Below, piece by piece: positions 21,933 through 30,666 of a stretch of DNA of 64,000 nt. The notes under the pieces are model-generated. The model made no database searches. It was not told where the DNA came from and saw nothing but the letters and a program-made list of their open reading frames with translations. The stretch covers positions 186,001 through 250,000 of the forward strand of contig CP034537.1 in assembly GCA_004000515.1 (NCBI GenBank), in the 5' to 3' direction. Position 1 is the first letter of the stretch; every line of letters begins with the position of its first letter. A program made the position numbers and the translations under genes. This stretch comes from Pseudomonas poae (lineage in GTDB: Bacteria; Pseudomonadota; Gammaproteobacteria; Pseudomonadales; Pseudomonadaceae).

Positions 21933-22952
21933 ATGACCGCCCCCAGCACGCCCAAGCCTCCACGCAAGAAGCCTAAAACCGCCGCCACAGCCAAACCGGT
22001 AGTGCCGCGCAAAGAGGCCACCCTGCACCCGCGCAACCGCCACACGGGCCGTTACGACTTCCCGGCGCTGATCAAGACCACGCCAGAATTGGCGAAGTTC
22101 GTGATCATCAACCCGTATGGCAAAGAAAGCATCGACTTCGCCAGCCCGGATGCGGTGCGGGTGTTCAACCGGGCGCTGCTCAAGTCCTTCTATGGCATCC
22201 AGCACTGGGACATCCCGGCCGACTACCTGTGCCCGCCGGTGCCAGGGCGTGCGGACTACGTGCATTTCCTCGCCGACCTGTTGGCCAGCAACAACGACGG
22301 CAAGGTTCCGCGTGGCTCCATCGTCAAGGTGTTGGACATCGGCATGGGCGCCAACTGCGTCTACCCGCTGATTGGCTATATGGAGTACCGCTGGAACTTC
22401 CTGGGTTCGGAAGTCGACCCAATCGCTGTAGCCGCAGCCAAGGCCATCGTGCAGTCCAATGACCTGAGCAAGGTCATCCAACTGCGTCAGCAAACCAACC
22501 CCAAGCAGATCCTGCTGGGCTTGCTGGGGCCGGGTGAGCGCTTTGACCTGACCATGTGCAACCCACCGTTCCATGCGTCCATGGACGAAGCCACCAAAGG
22601 CAGCGAGCGTAAATGGCGCGCCTTGGGCAAGGCTGATCCCAAGCGTAAATTGCCGGTGCTGAACTTCGGTGGCCAATCGGCCGAGTTGTGGTGTGAAGGC
22701 GGTGAAGCGCGTTTCGTGACGCAATTGATCGCCGAGAGCGCGCACTTTGCCCACAAGGTGTTGTGGTTCAGCACCCTGGTGTCGAAAGCGTCAAATTTGC
22801 CCGCGATCGAGACGGCCCTGAAAAAGGCTGGCGTGCTCGAGAGCCAGGTGGTGGAAATGTCCCAAGGCCAGAAGCAAAGCCGCTTCGTCGCCTGGACGTT
22901 CCAGACCAAGAACGAGCAGCAGATCTGGCGCCAACGCTGGGTTCGTGACTAA
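21933..22952 (+). CDS. rlmF: 23S rRNA (adenine1618-N6)-methyltransferase RlmF
   Basis: SAM-dependent methyltransferase that modifies A1618 of 23S rRNA. 339 residues. A basic, low-complexity N-terminus ([15 protein letters not shown]) precedes the conserved core starting [19 protein letters not shown] site [16 protein letters not shown] near residue 130 and catalytic NPPFHAS near residue 210, typical of N6-adenine methyltransferases. Monocistronic, between two REPINs. Confidence 0.93.
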   Translation: MTAPSTPKPPRKKPKTAATAKPVVPRKEATLHPRNRHTGRYDFPALIKTTPELAKFVIINPYGKESIDFASPDAVRVFNRALLKSFYGIQHWDIPADYLCPPVPGRADYVHFLADLLASNNDGKVPRGSIVKVLDIGMGANCVYPLIGYMEYRWNFLGSEVDPIAVAAAKAIVQSNDLSKVIQLRQQTNPKQILLGLLGPGERFDLTMCNPPFHASMDEATKGSERKWRALGKADPKRKLPVLNFGGQSAELWCEGGEARFVTQLIAESAHFAHKVLWFSTLVSKASNLPAIETALKKAGVLESQVVEMSQGQKQSRFVAWTFQTKNEQQIWRQRWVRD

Positions 22953-22958
22953 CCCCTT

Positions 22959-23092
22959 GTAGTGAGCGGGCTTGCCGCGCGCTGGGTGGCGCAGCCGCCC
23001 CAATAAGGGTGCCGCAGTCTTTCAGGTAGACCGAGGGTGTCTGGATTTGGGGCGGCTTCACCACCCAGCGCGGGTGCAAGCCCGCTCACTAC
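22959..23092. repeat. REPIN-like inverted repeat (GTAGTGAGCGGGCTT type)
   Basis: Second copy of the family seen at 2526: arms GTAGTGAGCGGGCTTGC...GGTGGCGCAGCCGCC and GGCGGCTTCACCACC...GCAAGCCCGCTCACTAC, with substitutions that weaken the stem in several places. Sits after rlmF, before the terminator shared with the HU gene. Confidence 0.8.
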
Positions 23093-23123
23093 AGTGAACC
23101 TGCGCCTACAAATCGCAGGCAAC

Positions 23124-23163
23124 AAAAAACCGTGCCCGGATCGCTCCGGAGCACGGTTTTTTT
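23124..23163 (-). terminator. Terminator of the HU gene, probably bidirectional
   Basis: Stem AAAAAACCGTGC...GCACGGTTTTTTT with an inner CCGGA/TCCGG extension. A and T runs on both sides allow use by either strand. It is 9 nt beyond the minus-strand HU stop. Confidence 0.9.
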
Positions 23164-23171
23164 GCTGCGTC

Positions 23172-23453
23172 TTACTTGTTAACAGCGTCGGTCAGGCCTT
23201 TGGCCACAACCAGCTTGATAACTTTCTTGGCAGCGATTTCGATGGCAGCGCCAGTCGAAGGGTTACGGCCAGTACGGGCAGGACGCTCGGTCACTTTCAG
23301 TTTGCCAACGCCTGGCAGAGTGATTTCGCCGCCGTTTTCCAGCTGATCGGCAACAACTTGGCTCAGTTGGTCCAGCAGGGCGCGCACGGTAGTTTTCGGT
23401 GCGTCTACTGCTTCAGCCAGGTCAGCGATCAGTTGGTCTTTAGTAATAGCCAT
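23172..23453 (-). CDS. HU-family nucleoid DNA-binding protein
   Basis: Histone-like protein that bends and compacts DNA as a dimer. 93 residues with the HU/IHF core: ITLPGVGKLKVTERPARTG, then the DNA-binding arm signature GRNPSTGAAIEIAAKK. It differs from HupA and HupB at the N-terminus (MAITKDQLIADLAEAVDAP) and resembles the third Pseudomonas HU (HupN or PA3940-like). An AAGGAA-type ribosome site lies upstream. Divergent from yejK, another nucleoid protein. Confidence 0.92.
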   Translation of the reverse strand: MAITKDQLIADLAEAVDAPKTTVRALLDQLSQVVADQLENGGEITLPGVGKLKVTERPARTGRNPSTGAAIEIAAKKVIKLVVAKGLTDAVNK

Positions 23454-23848
23454 TGTGGTGTTCCTTCCCTATCAAATTCATATGGATTGCAGAGTGCAGT
23501 GTCAGCCGTCGAGCCCGACCGTCATGGCCTGGCACCCCCGGCTATAACCACGGAGATCGGGGTTATAGATGCTTGAAACGGGGATTGGTTCGACCTGACA
23601 GATGCTGAATGCACGCTTAACGCCGAGACTTGGCGTAAGACGGGGCAAAACTAGCACAGAGACGGGGAAATATCCGCTTCTACCTAGCCATTTGGTCAGC
23701 TTTATCGCTCTAAACCGTGAAAAAAGGCATATGCCCCGTCGGAGAGTGTCCAAAACGCCCTTCGACGGGTGCCTTGGCCAACGGGTGCGGTACACTGGTC
23801 GACTTTTCGGGGAGGCAACCGCTCCCCTATCAACCAGCCGAGAAGCCC
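23454..23848. other. Intergenic region between HU gene and yejK
   Basis: 395 nt between divergent starts, presumably holding both promoters. Open frames crossing it on either strand have no recognisable protein and no ribosome site. The segment 23690-23790 has an A-rich stretch before yejK. I see no repeat or RNA gene. Confidence 0.5.
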
Positions 23849-24852
23849 ATGCCGATCCGTCATTGCATCGTCCACCTGATCGACAAAAAACCCGACGGCA
23901 CACCTGCAGTTCTTCACGCTCGCGATTCAGAGCTGTCCGAATCCGCCGCCATCGAGAACATGCTTGCCGACCTCAACGAGAGCTATAACGCCAAACAAGG
24001 CAAGGCCTGGGGTTTCTTCCATGCCGAGTCCGGCGCGCACCCGTTCAGCGGCTGGTTGAAGGAATATTTCGACGGTGGCCAGGATTTCACCACCTTCAGC
24101 CGTACGGCGGTCGAACACCTGCAAAAGCTGATGGAGGAGTCGAACCTCTCCACCGGCGGCCACGTGCTGTTTGCCCACTACCAACAAGGCATGACCGACT
24201 ACCTGGCCATCGCCCTGCTGCACCACAGCGAAGGCGTGGCGGTGACCGATGAACTGGACGTGACCCCTTCACGTCACCTGGACCTTGGCCAACTGCACCT
24301 GGCGGCGCGCATCAACGTCTCCGAGTGGCAGAACAACAAGCAGTCCAAGCAGTACATCTCGTTTATCAAGGGCAAGAACGGCAAGAAGGTCTCGGAGTAC
24401 TTCCGCGACTTTATCGGCTGCCAGGAAGGCGTTGACGGCCCAGGCGAAACCCGCACCCTGCTCAAGGCCTTCAGTGACTTCGTCGAAAGCGAAGACCTGC
24501 CGGACGAGTCCGCCCGCGAAAAACCAAGACCCTGGTGGATTACGCCAGCAGCCAGGCCAAGCTCGGCGAGCCCATGGGCTTGGAGGAACTGTCCGGTTTG
24601 ATCGATGAAGATCGGCCTAAAGCGTTCTACGACCACATCCGCAACAAGGACTACGGTCTGTCACCGGAAATTCCGGCAGATAAGCGCACCCTCAACCAGT
24701 TCCGCCGGTTCACCGGGCGTGCCGAAGGTTTGTCGATCAGCTTTGAAGCGCACCTGCTGGGCGACAAGATCGAATACGACGAAGCCGCCGGCACGCTGAT
24801 CATCAAGGGCCTGCCGACCCAACTGACCGACCAGCTCAAGCGCCGTAACTGA
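23849..24852 (+). pseudogene. yejK: Nucleoid-associated protein YejK (NdpA), one frameshift as sequenced
   Basis: Nucleoid-associated protein of the YejK/NdpA (37-kDa) family. From ATG 23849 the frame reads [17 protein letters not shown] through [22 protein letters not shown] to SARE, then shifts. The A run 24519-24523 is one short of the six needed for Glu-Lys-Thr. The next frame supplies [20 protein letters not shown] to the stop at 24852, for a total of about 334 residues as expected. Homopolymer sequencing error is likely. The stop overlaps the glutaredoxin start by 1 nt (TGATG). Confidence 0.88.
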
Positions 24853-25202
24853 TGCTTGGCGGGGTTTTCAAGAAGGTCCTGCTGGTCTTGCTGGTGGTGG
24901 TGGTAATCCAGAACTGGGGCAAGATCGAGCGGGTGTTCAATCCATCGCAGGTGGCGCCAGAGCATGTCCGGGCTTCGGCGCGGGTGGTGCTCTATTCCAC
25001 CGAATGGTGCGGCTACTGCAAGCAGATCCGTCGCTTCCTGGACCAAAAGGGCATCCCATACCAGGCGCTCGATATCGAGAAGGACGCCCAGGCGCGCAAG
25101 GCGTATGAGGCACTAGGGGGCGGTGGCATTCCATTTGTGGACGTAAACGGCACGTTGATCCGCGAATACAGCCCCGAAAAGATCATGGCCGCGCTTAAGT
25201 AA
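24852..25202 (+). CDS. Membrane-anchored glutaredoxin-family protein
   Basis: Thiol-disulfide protein of 116 residues. One N-terminal membrane segment (FKKVLLVLLVVVVIQNWG, about residues 6-23) precedes a glutaredoxin fold with redox motif CGYC (about residue 55), IPYQALDIEKD and the cis-Pro segment GGIPFVDVNG. The anchor suggests it works at the inner membrane. It is translationally coupled to yejK by a TGATG junction. Substrate unknown. Confidence 0.88.
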   Translation: MLGGVFKKVLLVLLVVVVIQNWGKIERVFNPSQVAPEHVRASARVVLYSTEWCGYCKQIRRFLDQKGIPYQALDIEKDAQARKAYEALGGGGIPFVDVNGTLIREYSPEKIMAALK

Positions 25203-26180
25203 TCAGCGCACCACGATCATCCGCCCCAATACGTTGCGCTGCTCAAAACCGAGTACCGCCTGCAACGCGTTCAGCACCGCTTGCGGGTCTTTGCTCGGGA
25301 AGCTACCGCTGACGCGCTTGGCGCCCATGTCTTCGTTGAGCAACAGGATGCGGCCAGGGTAGTAACGGCCCAGGTCCTGGATCACATCGGCAAGCGGTGC
25401 CTTGTAGTAGTTGAGCCAGCCGTCGCGCCACGCCAGGCGGGATTCGCTGTCCACAGGGTGCATCGCATCGGCAACACCCTCGGCGTAGGCCACTTGCTGG
25501 CCGGCCGTCAGAATTTGCTGCTGGCCTTGCTTGGAAGGCGTCACACCCACCTTTCCCGATAACACAGTCACCTGGGCGCCCGCCGGTTGCAGGCGCACTT
25601 CAAATTGTGTGCCGAGCACCCTCGCTTCACCGCTGCCCGCCTCTACCACAAACGATTGGCCGGTGTGGGTCACGCTGAAAAAACCCGCGCCGCGACGCAA
25701 TTGGATATGCCGCTCGCCATGACTGAAATCCACGGCAATCGCGCTGTCGGCATCCAGGGTCACTTGGGACTGGTCGGCCAAGGTGACGGTTTTCACTTCA
25801 CCGGGTGCGCTCACATAGTCGGCACCGAAGTCATCAACCCAGCGTGACGGCTGCCAACCGGCGCCCATGGACACCATCACCAGCAGGCACGCCGCCATGG
25901 CCAATGCGCCGGACCAACGCACCACCCGCGAGCGTTTCGAGGTATTCATCGCGCTGAGGTAACGCTGCAAGGCCAGGGCGTCTTCGTTCGCCAGTTGGCG
26001 CGCTGGCACTTCGCTCAACTCCCACAACACCTGGGCCTGTGAATAGGCCTCGACGTGCGCAGGGTCAGCCCGCAGCCATTGGCTGAACGTGGCCTGGTCG
26101 CCGCTGCTGGGTTGATCGTGCAGCAGGCTCAGCCAGGCCAGGGCGGCTTGTTCCTGGTCGGGCGTGGGGGTGAGGTTCAC
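25203..26180 (-). CDS. FecR-family anti-sigma regulator (second pair)
   Basis: Inner-membrane regulator that relays the state of a TonB-dependent receptor to its ECF sigma factor. 325 residues: cytoplasmic N-terminus with the DUF4880-type QEQAALAWLSLLHDQPSSGD, one membrane segment (about 92-110), and the periplasmic FecR domain (VKTVTLADQSQVTLDADSA and ELRRGAGFFSV-type repeats). It overlaps its sigma gene by 4 nt. No receptor gene follows; the next gene is convergent. The receptor it senses must be elsewhere, or it may be the FecA-like protein on the other side of this cluster. Confidence 0.9.
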   Translation of the reverse strand: MNLTPTPDQEQAALAWLSLLHDQPSSGDQATFSQWLRADPAHVEAYSQAQVLWELSEVPARQLANEDALALQRYLSAMNTSKRSRVVRWSGALAMAACLLVMVSMGAGWQPSRWVDDFGADYVSAPGEVKTVTLADQSQVTLDADSAIAVDFSHGERHIQLRRGAGFFSVTHTGQSFVVEAGSGEARVLGTQFEVRLQPAGAQVTVLSGKVGVTPSKQGQQQILTAGQQVAYAEGVADAMHPVDSESRLAWRDGWLNYYKAPLADVIQDLGRYYPGRILLLNEDMGAKRVSGSFPSKDPQAVLNALQAVLGFEQRNVLGRMIVVR

Positions 26181-26755
26181 GAGGCTTTCCCTGGCGTGCG
26201 TGGAGGCGATGGTTCACGAAGGCTGGCCTTGCAAGCTTCGAGGGCACGCATCATATGTTTTTCCACGGCACTTTGGGACAACCCCATGGCCTTGGCGATT
26301 TCCGCGTACTTGCGGCCGTGAATGCGATTGAGCAGAAATATCTGCCGAGTGCGCTCCGGCAAGCTGCGCAACGCAGCTTCGACATGGCGCAAATCATTGC
26401 CCGCTTCCAGCGCGGCCTGGGGTTCGGAACCCTGGTTATCCTGTTGCTCTGGCAACCAACCTTCGCTACTGCGCACACGGGCGCCTTCGCTGCGTAGGTG
26501 GTCGATGGCGATATTGCCGGCACAACGCAGCAGATAGGTGCTGAGCTCCTCGACCTGTACCAGCGGCCGACGCCAGAAACGCAGGAACAAATCCTGCACC
26601 AGGTCCGCCGCCGTGGCGCGACAGCCGACACGTCGGCTGACCAGCGCCTCCATCTGCGAACGCTGGGACAAGAACACCTGCAAGAAATGCGCACGTCCGC
26701 CCGCCGCATCAACGTGCTGGCTGTCTTGGGATTCAGGCGGAGTGCTGATCATCAT
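26177..26755 (-). CDS. FecI-family ECF sigma factor (second pair)
   Basis: Iron-starvation-type extracytoplasmic sigma factor, 192 residues. Sigma region 2: SRRVGCRATAADLVQDLFLR. Region 4: LPERTRQIFLLNRIHGRKYA and AKAMGLSQSAVEKHMMRAL. The Ser/Pro-rich tail is unusual in length. It begins 9 nt after the DUF3325 stop, so it may be read through from the Fur-box promoter at 29 kb as well as from its own promoter. Confidence 0.92.
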   Translation of the reverse strand: MMISTPPESQDSQHVDAAGGRAHFLQVFLSQRSQMEALVSRRVGCRATAADLVQDLFLRFWRRPLVQVEELSTYLLRCAGNIAIDHLRSEGARVRSSEGWLPEQQDNQGSEPQAALEAGNDLRHVEAALRSLPERTRQIFLLNRIHGRKYAEIAKAMGLSQSAVEKHMMRALEACKASLREPSPPRTPGKAS

Positions 26756-26764
26756 CGAATAGGC

Positions 26765-27091
26765 TCAGAGAGTGGCAAAGGCCGCAACAGGGCTGGCCAG
26801 TAGGCTGACGCCCGCCAGGATCAAGGCCAGCCTTGGCCGGTACGGCAACAGCAACACCAACAGCAACGCACTGAGCATCAACACTGCGCACCACTCCACC
26901 AGGCCCTGGCCCCAGCCCGCCACACTCACAGCCGGCCAGATCGACACGATCAGCAACAGCCACCCCGTCGCGCGCAAACCCAGACGCCGGCGCGCAGAAG
27001 GTTTGCTGTGCAGCAACTCGCCGTGGTGACGGTCGGTGGACAGGCACAGCGCGGTAAACCCGGCGTAGCACATCAGCAGCGAGAGGAGCAT
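26765..27091 (-). CDS. DUF3325 inner-membrane protein
   Basis: 108 residues, almost entirely hydrophobic, with three predicted membrane segments (about 1-16, 38-58 and 65-105). It fits the DUF3325 family, which accompanies PepSY-type ferrisiderophore reductases. Its ATG overlaps the region just after the PepSY stop (no gap), so the two are co-translated. Biochemical role unknown; probably an accessory to iron release at the inner membrane. Confidence 0.8.
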   Translation of the reverse strand: MLLSLLMCYAGFTALCLSTDRHHGELLHSKPSARRRLGLRATGWLLLIVSIWPAVSVAGWGQGLVEWCAVLMLSALLLVLLLPYRPRLALILAGVSLLASPVAAFATL

Positions 27092-28666
27092 TCAGTGCGC
27101 CTCCTGCTTGAGCGTCAACGAGCGTGCACGCTCGGCCTTGGGTTGCGCAGCGGCACGGTGCTGCATTTTCCACGCAGCCCAGCCGAGGAACACGCCGCTG
27201 GCCAAGCAAGTCAGGTCGAAGCCGGCCATGGCCCAGTCGCCACGGGCCAGTGAAGTACCCAGGTGGTAAGGCGTGGTCAACGCGTTGAGCAATGGGATCG
27301 CGATAAACAGCAACGCGCCGAAGCTCAATTGCTCGACCCAACCCTGGCGGCCACGGCGCAGGATGGCGTGCAACAGGCTCAAGCCCCAGGCGATGAAGAA
27401 AGTTTGCACTTCCCAGCCGGAGCGTTCCGCGAAACTCACCGGCAGCAGGCGATTGGCCCAGAAGAACGCCGCAATGGCGATCATCAGCCCGGACATGCTG
27501 GCGATGTTCAGCACTTCCACCAGCCGCAACTCGAACGGCATCACCCCGGTTTTAGCGTGTTTAAGTTGGCGTTTGCCGAGCCAGATCACCAGCCCGGTGC
27601 CGATCATAGCCGTGCCTGCCAGGCCGCAGATAAAGTACAGCCAGCGCAGCACCGGGCCGGCGAAATGGCCCATGTGCAGGCCATAGAAACTACCGGCGAT
27701 CACCGCCGGCAAGGATTGCTCGGCACTCACACGCAGCAACTCGCCAGTGTGACCATTAAACGACACGGTGCTGCCGAAATCATGCACCACACGATCGGCA
27801 CCGGCCCGGAACACATTGACAGACGCGTTCACATCACCGGGGTTGTTCACCGCAACGCGCCCGACGTGTCCGCCCGCCCATTGCGCCCTAGCTTGCTCAT
27901 ACATCGGCACCAGCGGCATCAGTTGCCCGGGCTGCCCGAGCGCAGGCGCTGCGTTGGTGGCCGGAAACACATCATTGAAGAAGGCCCGCGTGTCATTGCC
28001 GTACGAGGCGAGGATGGGTGCAGGCATCACCAAGGTCATAAAAATAACCAGGCTGCTGTAGGTGATCATCAGGTGGAACGGCAGCACCAGCACACCCACC
28101 GCGTTATGCCCATCGAGCCAAGAACGCTGACCCTTGCGGGGACGGAAGGTGAAAAAGTCCTTGAAGATTTTCTTGTGGGTGATGATGCCGGTGATCAACG
28201 CGACGAACATCACCATCGCGGCGGTGGTCGACAACCAACGTCCCCACGGGTGGGGCATTTGCAGTTGGTAGTGGAAACGATAGAAGAACTCGCCGCCCAT
28301 GCTTTCACGCGCTTCTAGCGCTTGGCCGGTCACCGGGTCGAGGGTTTTCTGGATGAAATTACCGCGTTTGCTTGGGTCGATCTTGTCTTGCCACATCACC
28401 GACAACCCGGGGTCGCGGCTGTCTGGCAAGGTGATGAACCAGCGCGCGGCATTAGGCGCCTGCTGCTGCAGATAGGATTGGGCAACACCGAGGCTGCGCG
28501 CATCGTCCAGAGGGTGAGCCTGTACTTCGGGCTGCATCCAATGACTGATTTCATCCTTGAAATACGACAAGGTCCCCGTCAGAAAAATCGCAAACAGCAG
28601 CCAGCCAAAGATCAATCCGGCCCAGGTGTGCAACCAGGCCATGGCCTGGCGAAAGCCCTCTTTCAT
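27092..28666 (-). CDS. PepSY-associated TM protein, putative ferrisiderophore reductase
   Basis: Inner-membrane protein of about 524 residues with the PepSY_TM plan: an N-terminal helix with conserved His (MAWLHTWAGLIFGWLLFAIF), periplasmic PepSY segments, and helices with HNAVGVLVLPFHLMITYSSL and GLHMGHFAGPVLRWLYF. Conserved His residues suggest heme-based electron transfer, as in FoxB and FpvG of P. aeruginosa, which release iron from siderophores by reduction. ATG 28666 overlaps the DUF3649 stop by 4 nt; the frame open to 28849 is upstream read-through. Confidence 0.85.
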   Translation of the reverse strand: MKEGFRQAMAWLHTWAGLIFGWLLFAIFLTGTLSYFKDEISHWMQPEVQAHPLDDARSLGVAQSYLQQQAPNAARWFITLPDSRDPGLSVMWQDKIDPSKRGNFIQKTLDPVTGQALEARESMGGEFFYRFHYQLQMPHPWGRWLSTTAAMVMFVALITGIITHKKIFKDFFTFRPRKGQRSWLDGHNAVGVLVLPFHLMITYSSLVIFMTLVMPAPILASYGNDTRAFFNDVFPATNAAPALGQPGQLMPLVPMYEQARAQWAGGHVGRVAVNNPGDVNASVNVFRAGADRVVHDFGSTVSFNGHTGELLRVSAEQSLPAVIAGSFYGLHMGHFAGPVLRWLYFICGLAGTAMIGTGLVIWLGKRQLKHAKTGVMPFELRLVEVLNIASMSGLMIAIAAFFWANRLLPVSFAERSGWEVQTFFIAWGLSLLHAILRRGRQGWVEQLSFGALLFIAIPLLNALTTPYHLGTSLARGDWAMAGFDLTCLASGVFLGWAAWKMQHRAAAQPKAERARSLTLKQEAH

Positions 28667-28965
28667 GTGCGCGCCATCCACAGCCCAACGCCCGCCAGGG
28701 TGGCAAAGGCTGCGCTTGGCAGCATCACCCCAAACCAGGCGCGCCACGCGGTACGGCAGGCGAAACACCAAAGCACCGCCAGCAGGTAGAACACAAACGA
28801 ACTCATCATCCCGGTGATCACCGCATCGGCGCGGGAAGTGGGCATCCACAACGCCAGGCAGATGGCAGCCAATGAAGCCATCAGGTAGCCGCCTACCACG
28901 GCCGCCAGCACCCGTGAGGTGACGGCCAGACGGTAGAGCGCGGGAAGTGAGGTTTTGCTTTTCAT
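28663..28965 (-). CDS. DUF3649 inner-membrane protein
   Basis: 100 residues from ATG 28965 (or 110 from TTG 28995), with three predicted membrane segments. Matches DUF3649, a small partner of PepSY_TM reductases in iron-regulated operons. First gene of a five-gene minus-strand run (DUF3649, PepSY, DUF3325, fecI2, fecR2). A Fur-box-like sequence lies about 32 nt upstream. It probably assists iron reduction or export across the inner membrane; no direct evidence for the activity. Confidence 0.8.
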   Translation of the reverse strand: MKSKTSLPALYRLAVTSRVLAAVVGGYLMASLAAICLALWMPTSRADAVITGMMSSFVFYLLAVLWCFACRTAWRAWFGVMLPSAAFATLAGVGLWMART

Positions 28966-28996
28966 GCAGGAGGCGCCAGGTTCATCAGGCCGCAAT

Positions 28997-29015
28997 ATTA
29001 ATGATAAATATTCTC
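28997..29015. promoter_or_regulatory. Fur-box-like operator
   Basis: ATTAATGATAAATATTCTC matches the 19-bp Fur consensus GATAATGATAATCATTATC at about 14 positions. It lies just upstream of DUF3649 and about 125-140 nt upstream of fecI on the other strand. It therefore probably makes at least the PepSY operon iron-repressed. Confidence 0.7.
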
Positions 29016-29086
29016 ATAAGCAAAACAGAACGGATGAAACACCCGTGCTGGCGGATTGCCGAACGGTATCGGGCCGCCTACAATGC

Positions 29087-29101
29087 GAACAATTCTTGTT
29101 C
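29087..29101. promoter_or_regulatory. Inverted repeat upstream of fecI, possible operator
   Basis: GAACAA-TTC-TTGTTC, a perfect 6-3-6 dyad about 40 nt upstream of the fecI start. It could be a second, diverged Fur site for the plus-strand operon. The match to the Fur consensus is weak. Confidence 0.4.
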
Positions 29102-29139
29102 TCTAAAGCGTGCCGATGCTCGCATGCTCGTAGCGAAGG

Positions 29140-29637
29140 GTGATTCCGTTGCAGCCGTCCACCACCGTCGAAGTTCTGTACAACGACCATCACCACTGGC
29201 TGACCGGCTGGTTGCGACGCAAACTCGGCTGTCCGGAAAGTGCGGCCGACCTGGCGCAAGACACCTTCATGCGTGTGCTCACCGCACGCGAAACACCCAC
29301 GCTGGTCGAGCCTCGCGCGTTCCTCACCACTATCGCCAAGCGCGTGCTGTTCAATTTCTACCGCCGCCAGGACCTGGAACGCGCCTACCTCGACGCCCTG
29401 GCGCAAATGCCCGAACACGTCGCACCGTCCGAGGAAGAACGCGCGATCATTCTGCAAACGCTGGTCGAGTTGGACCAACTGCTCGACGGCCTGCCAATCC
29501 AGGTCAAGCGTGCGTTCCTGCTGGCCCAACTCGATGGCTTGACCTACGCGCAAATCGGCGCCGAATTGGGCATTTCCATCGCTACCGTCAAACGCCACCT
29601 GACCAAAGCCGCCATGCGCTGCTACTTCGCCTTATGA
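29140..29637 (+). CDS. fecI: FecI-family ECF sigma factor
   Basis: ECF sigma factor for transcription of the downstream receptor gene. About 165 residues. Region 2: LGCPESAADLAQDTFMRVL and LTTIAKRVLFNFYRR. Region 4: LPIQVKRAFLLAQLDGLTYA and GAELGISIATVKRHL. GTG 29140 has GAAGG too close for good use; TTG 29149 with the same site at about 9 nt spacing is a good alternative start. Overlaps fecR by 4 nt. Confidence 0.9.
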   Translation: MIPLQPSTTVEVLYNDHHHWLTGWLRRKLGCPESAADLAQDTFMRVLTARETPTLVEPRAFLTTIAKRVLFNFYRRQDLERAYLDALAQMPEHVAPSEEERAIILQTLVELDQLLDGLPIQVKRAFLLAQLDGLTYAQIGAELGISIATVKRHLTKAAMRCYFAL

Positions 29638-30575
29638 ATATCTCGACCCAAGTCGCCGAACAAGCCGTGCACTGGCTGATGGAAATGCAGCAAGGCGCCC
29701 TCAACCCGCGCCAGCAAGCGGCCTGGCAGCAATGGCTGAATGCCCACAGCGAGCATCAGCGTGCGTGGGACCATATGCAGCGCGTCAACCAGCGACTGCG
29801 CGGCATGCCTTCGCCACTGGCTCACGCGGCATTAAACGCGCCGACGTCCACCAGCCGTCGCCAGGCGCTCAAGCTGTTGTTGATCCTCGGTGCTGGCTCC
29901 GCCGCTGCCTGGAGCTTGCGCCAGCAACATATCCTGCCGCCGCTGACCGCCGATTACCGCAGCCCGGTCGGCCAGCGCCGCAAGGTGCAACTCGCCGATG
30001 GCAGCCAATTGCAGCTCAATACCGGCAGCGCCGTGGATGTGCATTTCGACGGTCAACAGCGGCTGATCCGCCTGCTCGAAGGCGAGATCCTGCTGACCGG
30101 CATTAAAGGCAGCGCGCCGCTCAACGTCCTGACGGGCCAGGGCCTGCTCACCAGCCAGGCGGCGCGCCTGAACGTGCGCCAGTTCAACGACCACACCCAA
30201 CTGGCAGTGCTTGAGGGCCAGGTCGAGGTCATGCCCAACACCTACAGCGGCCTGCCGCTGACAGTCCAGGCCGCGCACCAAGTCAATTTCACCCGCAAAG
30301 GCTGGGACACGCCGCGCCCTACCGACGCCAACAGCGGCGCCTGGGCCGATGGCATGCTGATGGCCGCGCACATGCGCCTGGAAGACTTCCTCGGCGAGCT
30401 GGGCCGTTATCGCCGTGGCCAGCTCAATTGCGATCCGCAGGTGGCCAACCTGCTGATCTCCGGAAGCTACCCGCTGGATGACAGCGAACGCATTCTTGAC
30501 CTGCTGGAAGTCAGCCTGCCGGTCAAGGTGCGGCGCTTTACCCGTTACTGGGTGACGGTCCAGGCACGCGCCTGA
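29634..30575 (+). CDS. fecR: FecR-family anti-sigma regulator
   Basis: Signal-transducing partner of FecI, 313 residues from ATG 29634 (ATGA overlap with the sigma stop). N-terminal sigma-binding domain (QAVHWLMEMQQGALNPRQQA), one membrane segment (ALKLLLILGAGSAAAWSL, about residues 82-100), then the periplasmic FecR domain with RKVQLADGSQLQLNTGSA and a C-terminal STN-like region that contacts the receptor. The receptor gene follows 91 nt later, the standard FecIRA order. Confidence 0.92.
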   Translation: MNISTQVAEQAVHWLMEMQQGALNPRQQAAWQQWLNAHSEHQRAWDHMQRVNQRLRGMPSPLAHAALNAPTSTSRRQALKLLLILGAGSAAAWSLRQQHILPPLTADYRSPVGQRRKVQLADGSQLQLNTGSAVDVHFDGQQRLIRLLEGEILLTGIKGSAPLNVLTGQGLLTSQAARLNVRQFNDHTQLAVLEGQVEVMPNTYSGLPLTVQAAHQVNFTRKGWDTPRPTDANSGAWADGMLMAAHMRLEDFLGELGRYRRGQLNCDPQVANLLISGSYPLDDSERILDLLEVSLPVKVRRFTRYWVTVQARA

Positions 30576-30666
30576 ATGTATTTACAAAAAGTGTGAGCCG
30601 TTTTCCACACCTCGCGTGACAGAGAAGGAAAGCCACCTTGATCCTTCCTTCTCAGGACCGCTCTTC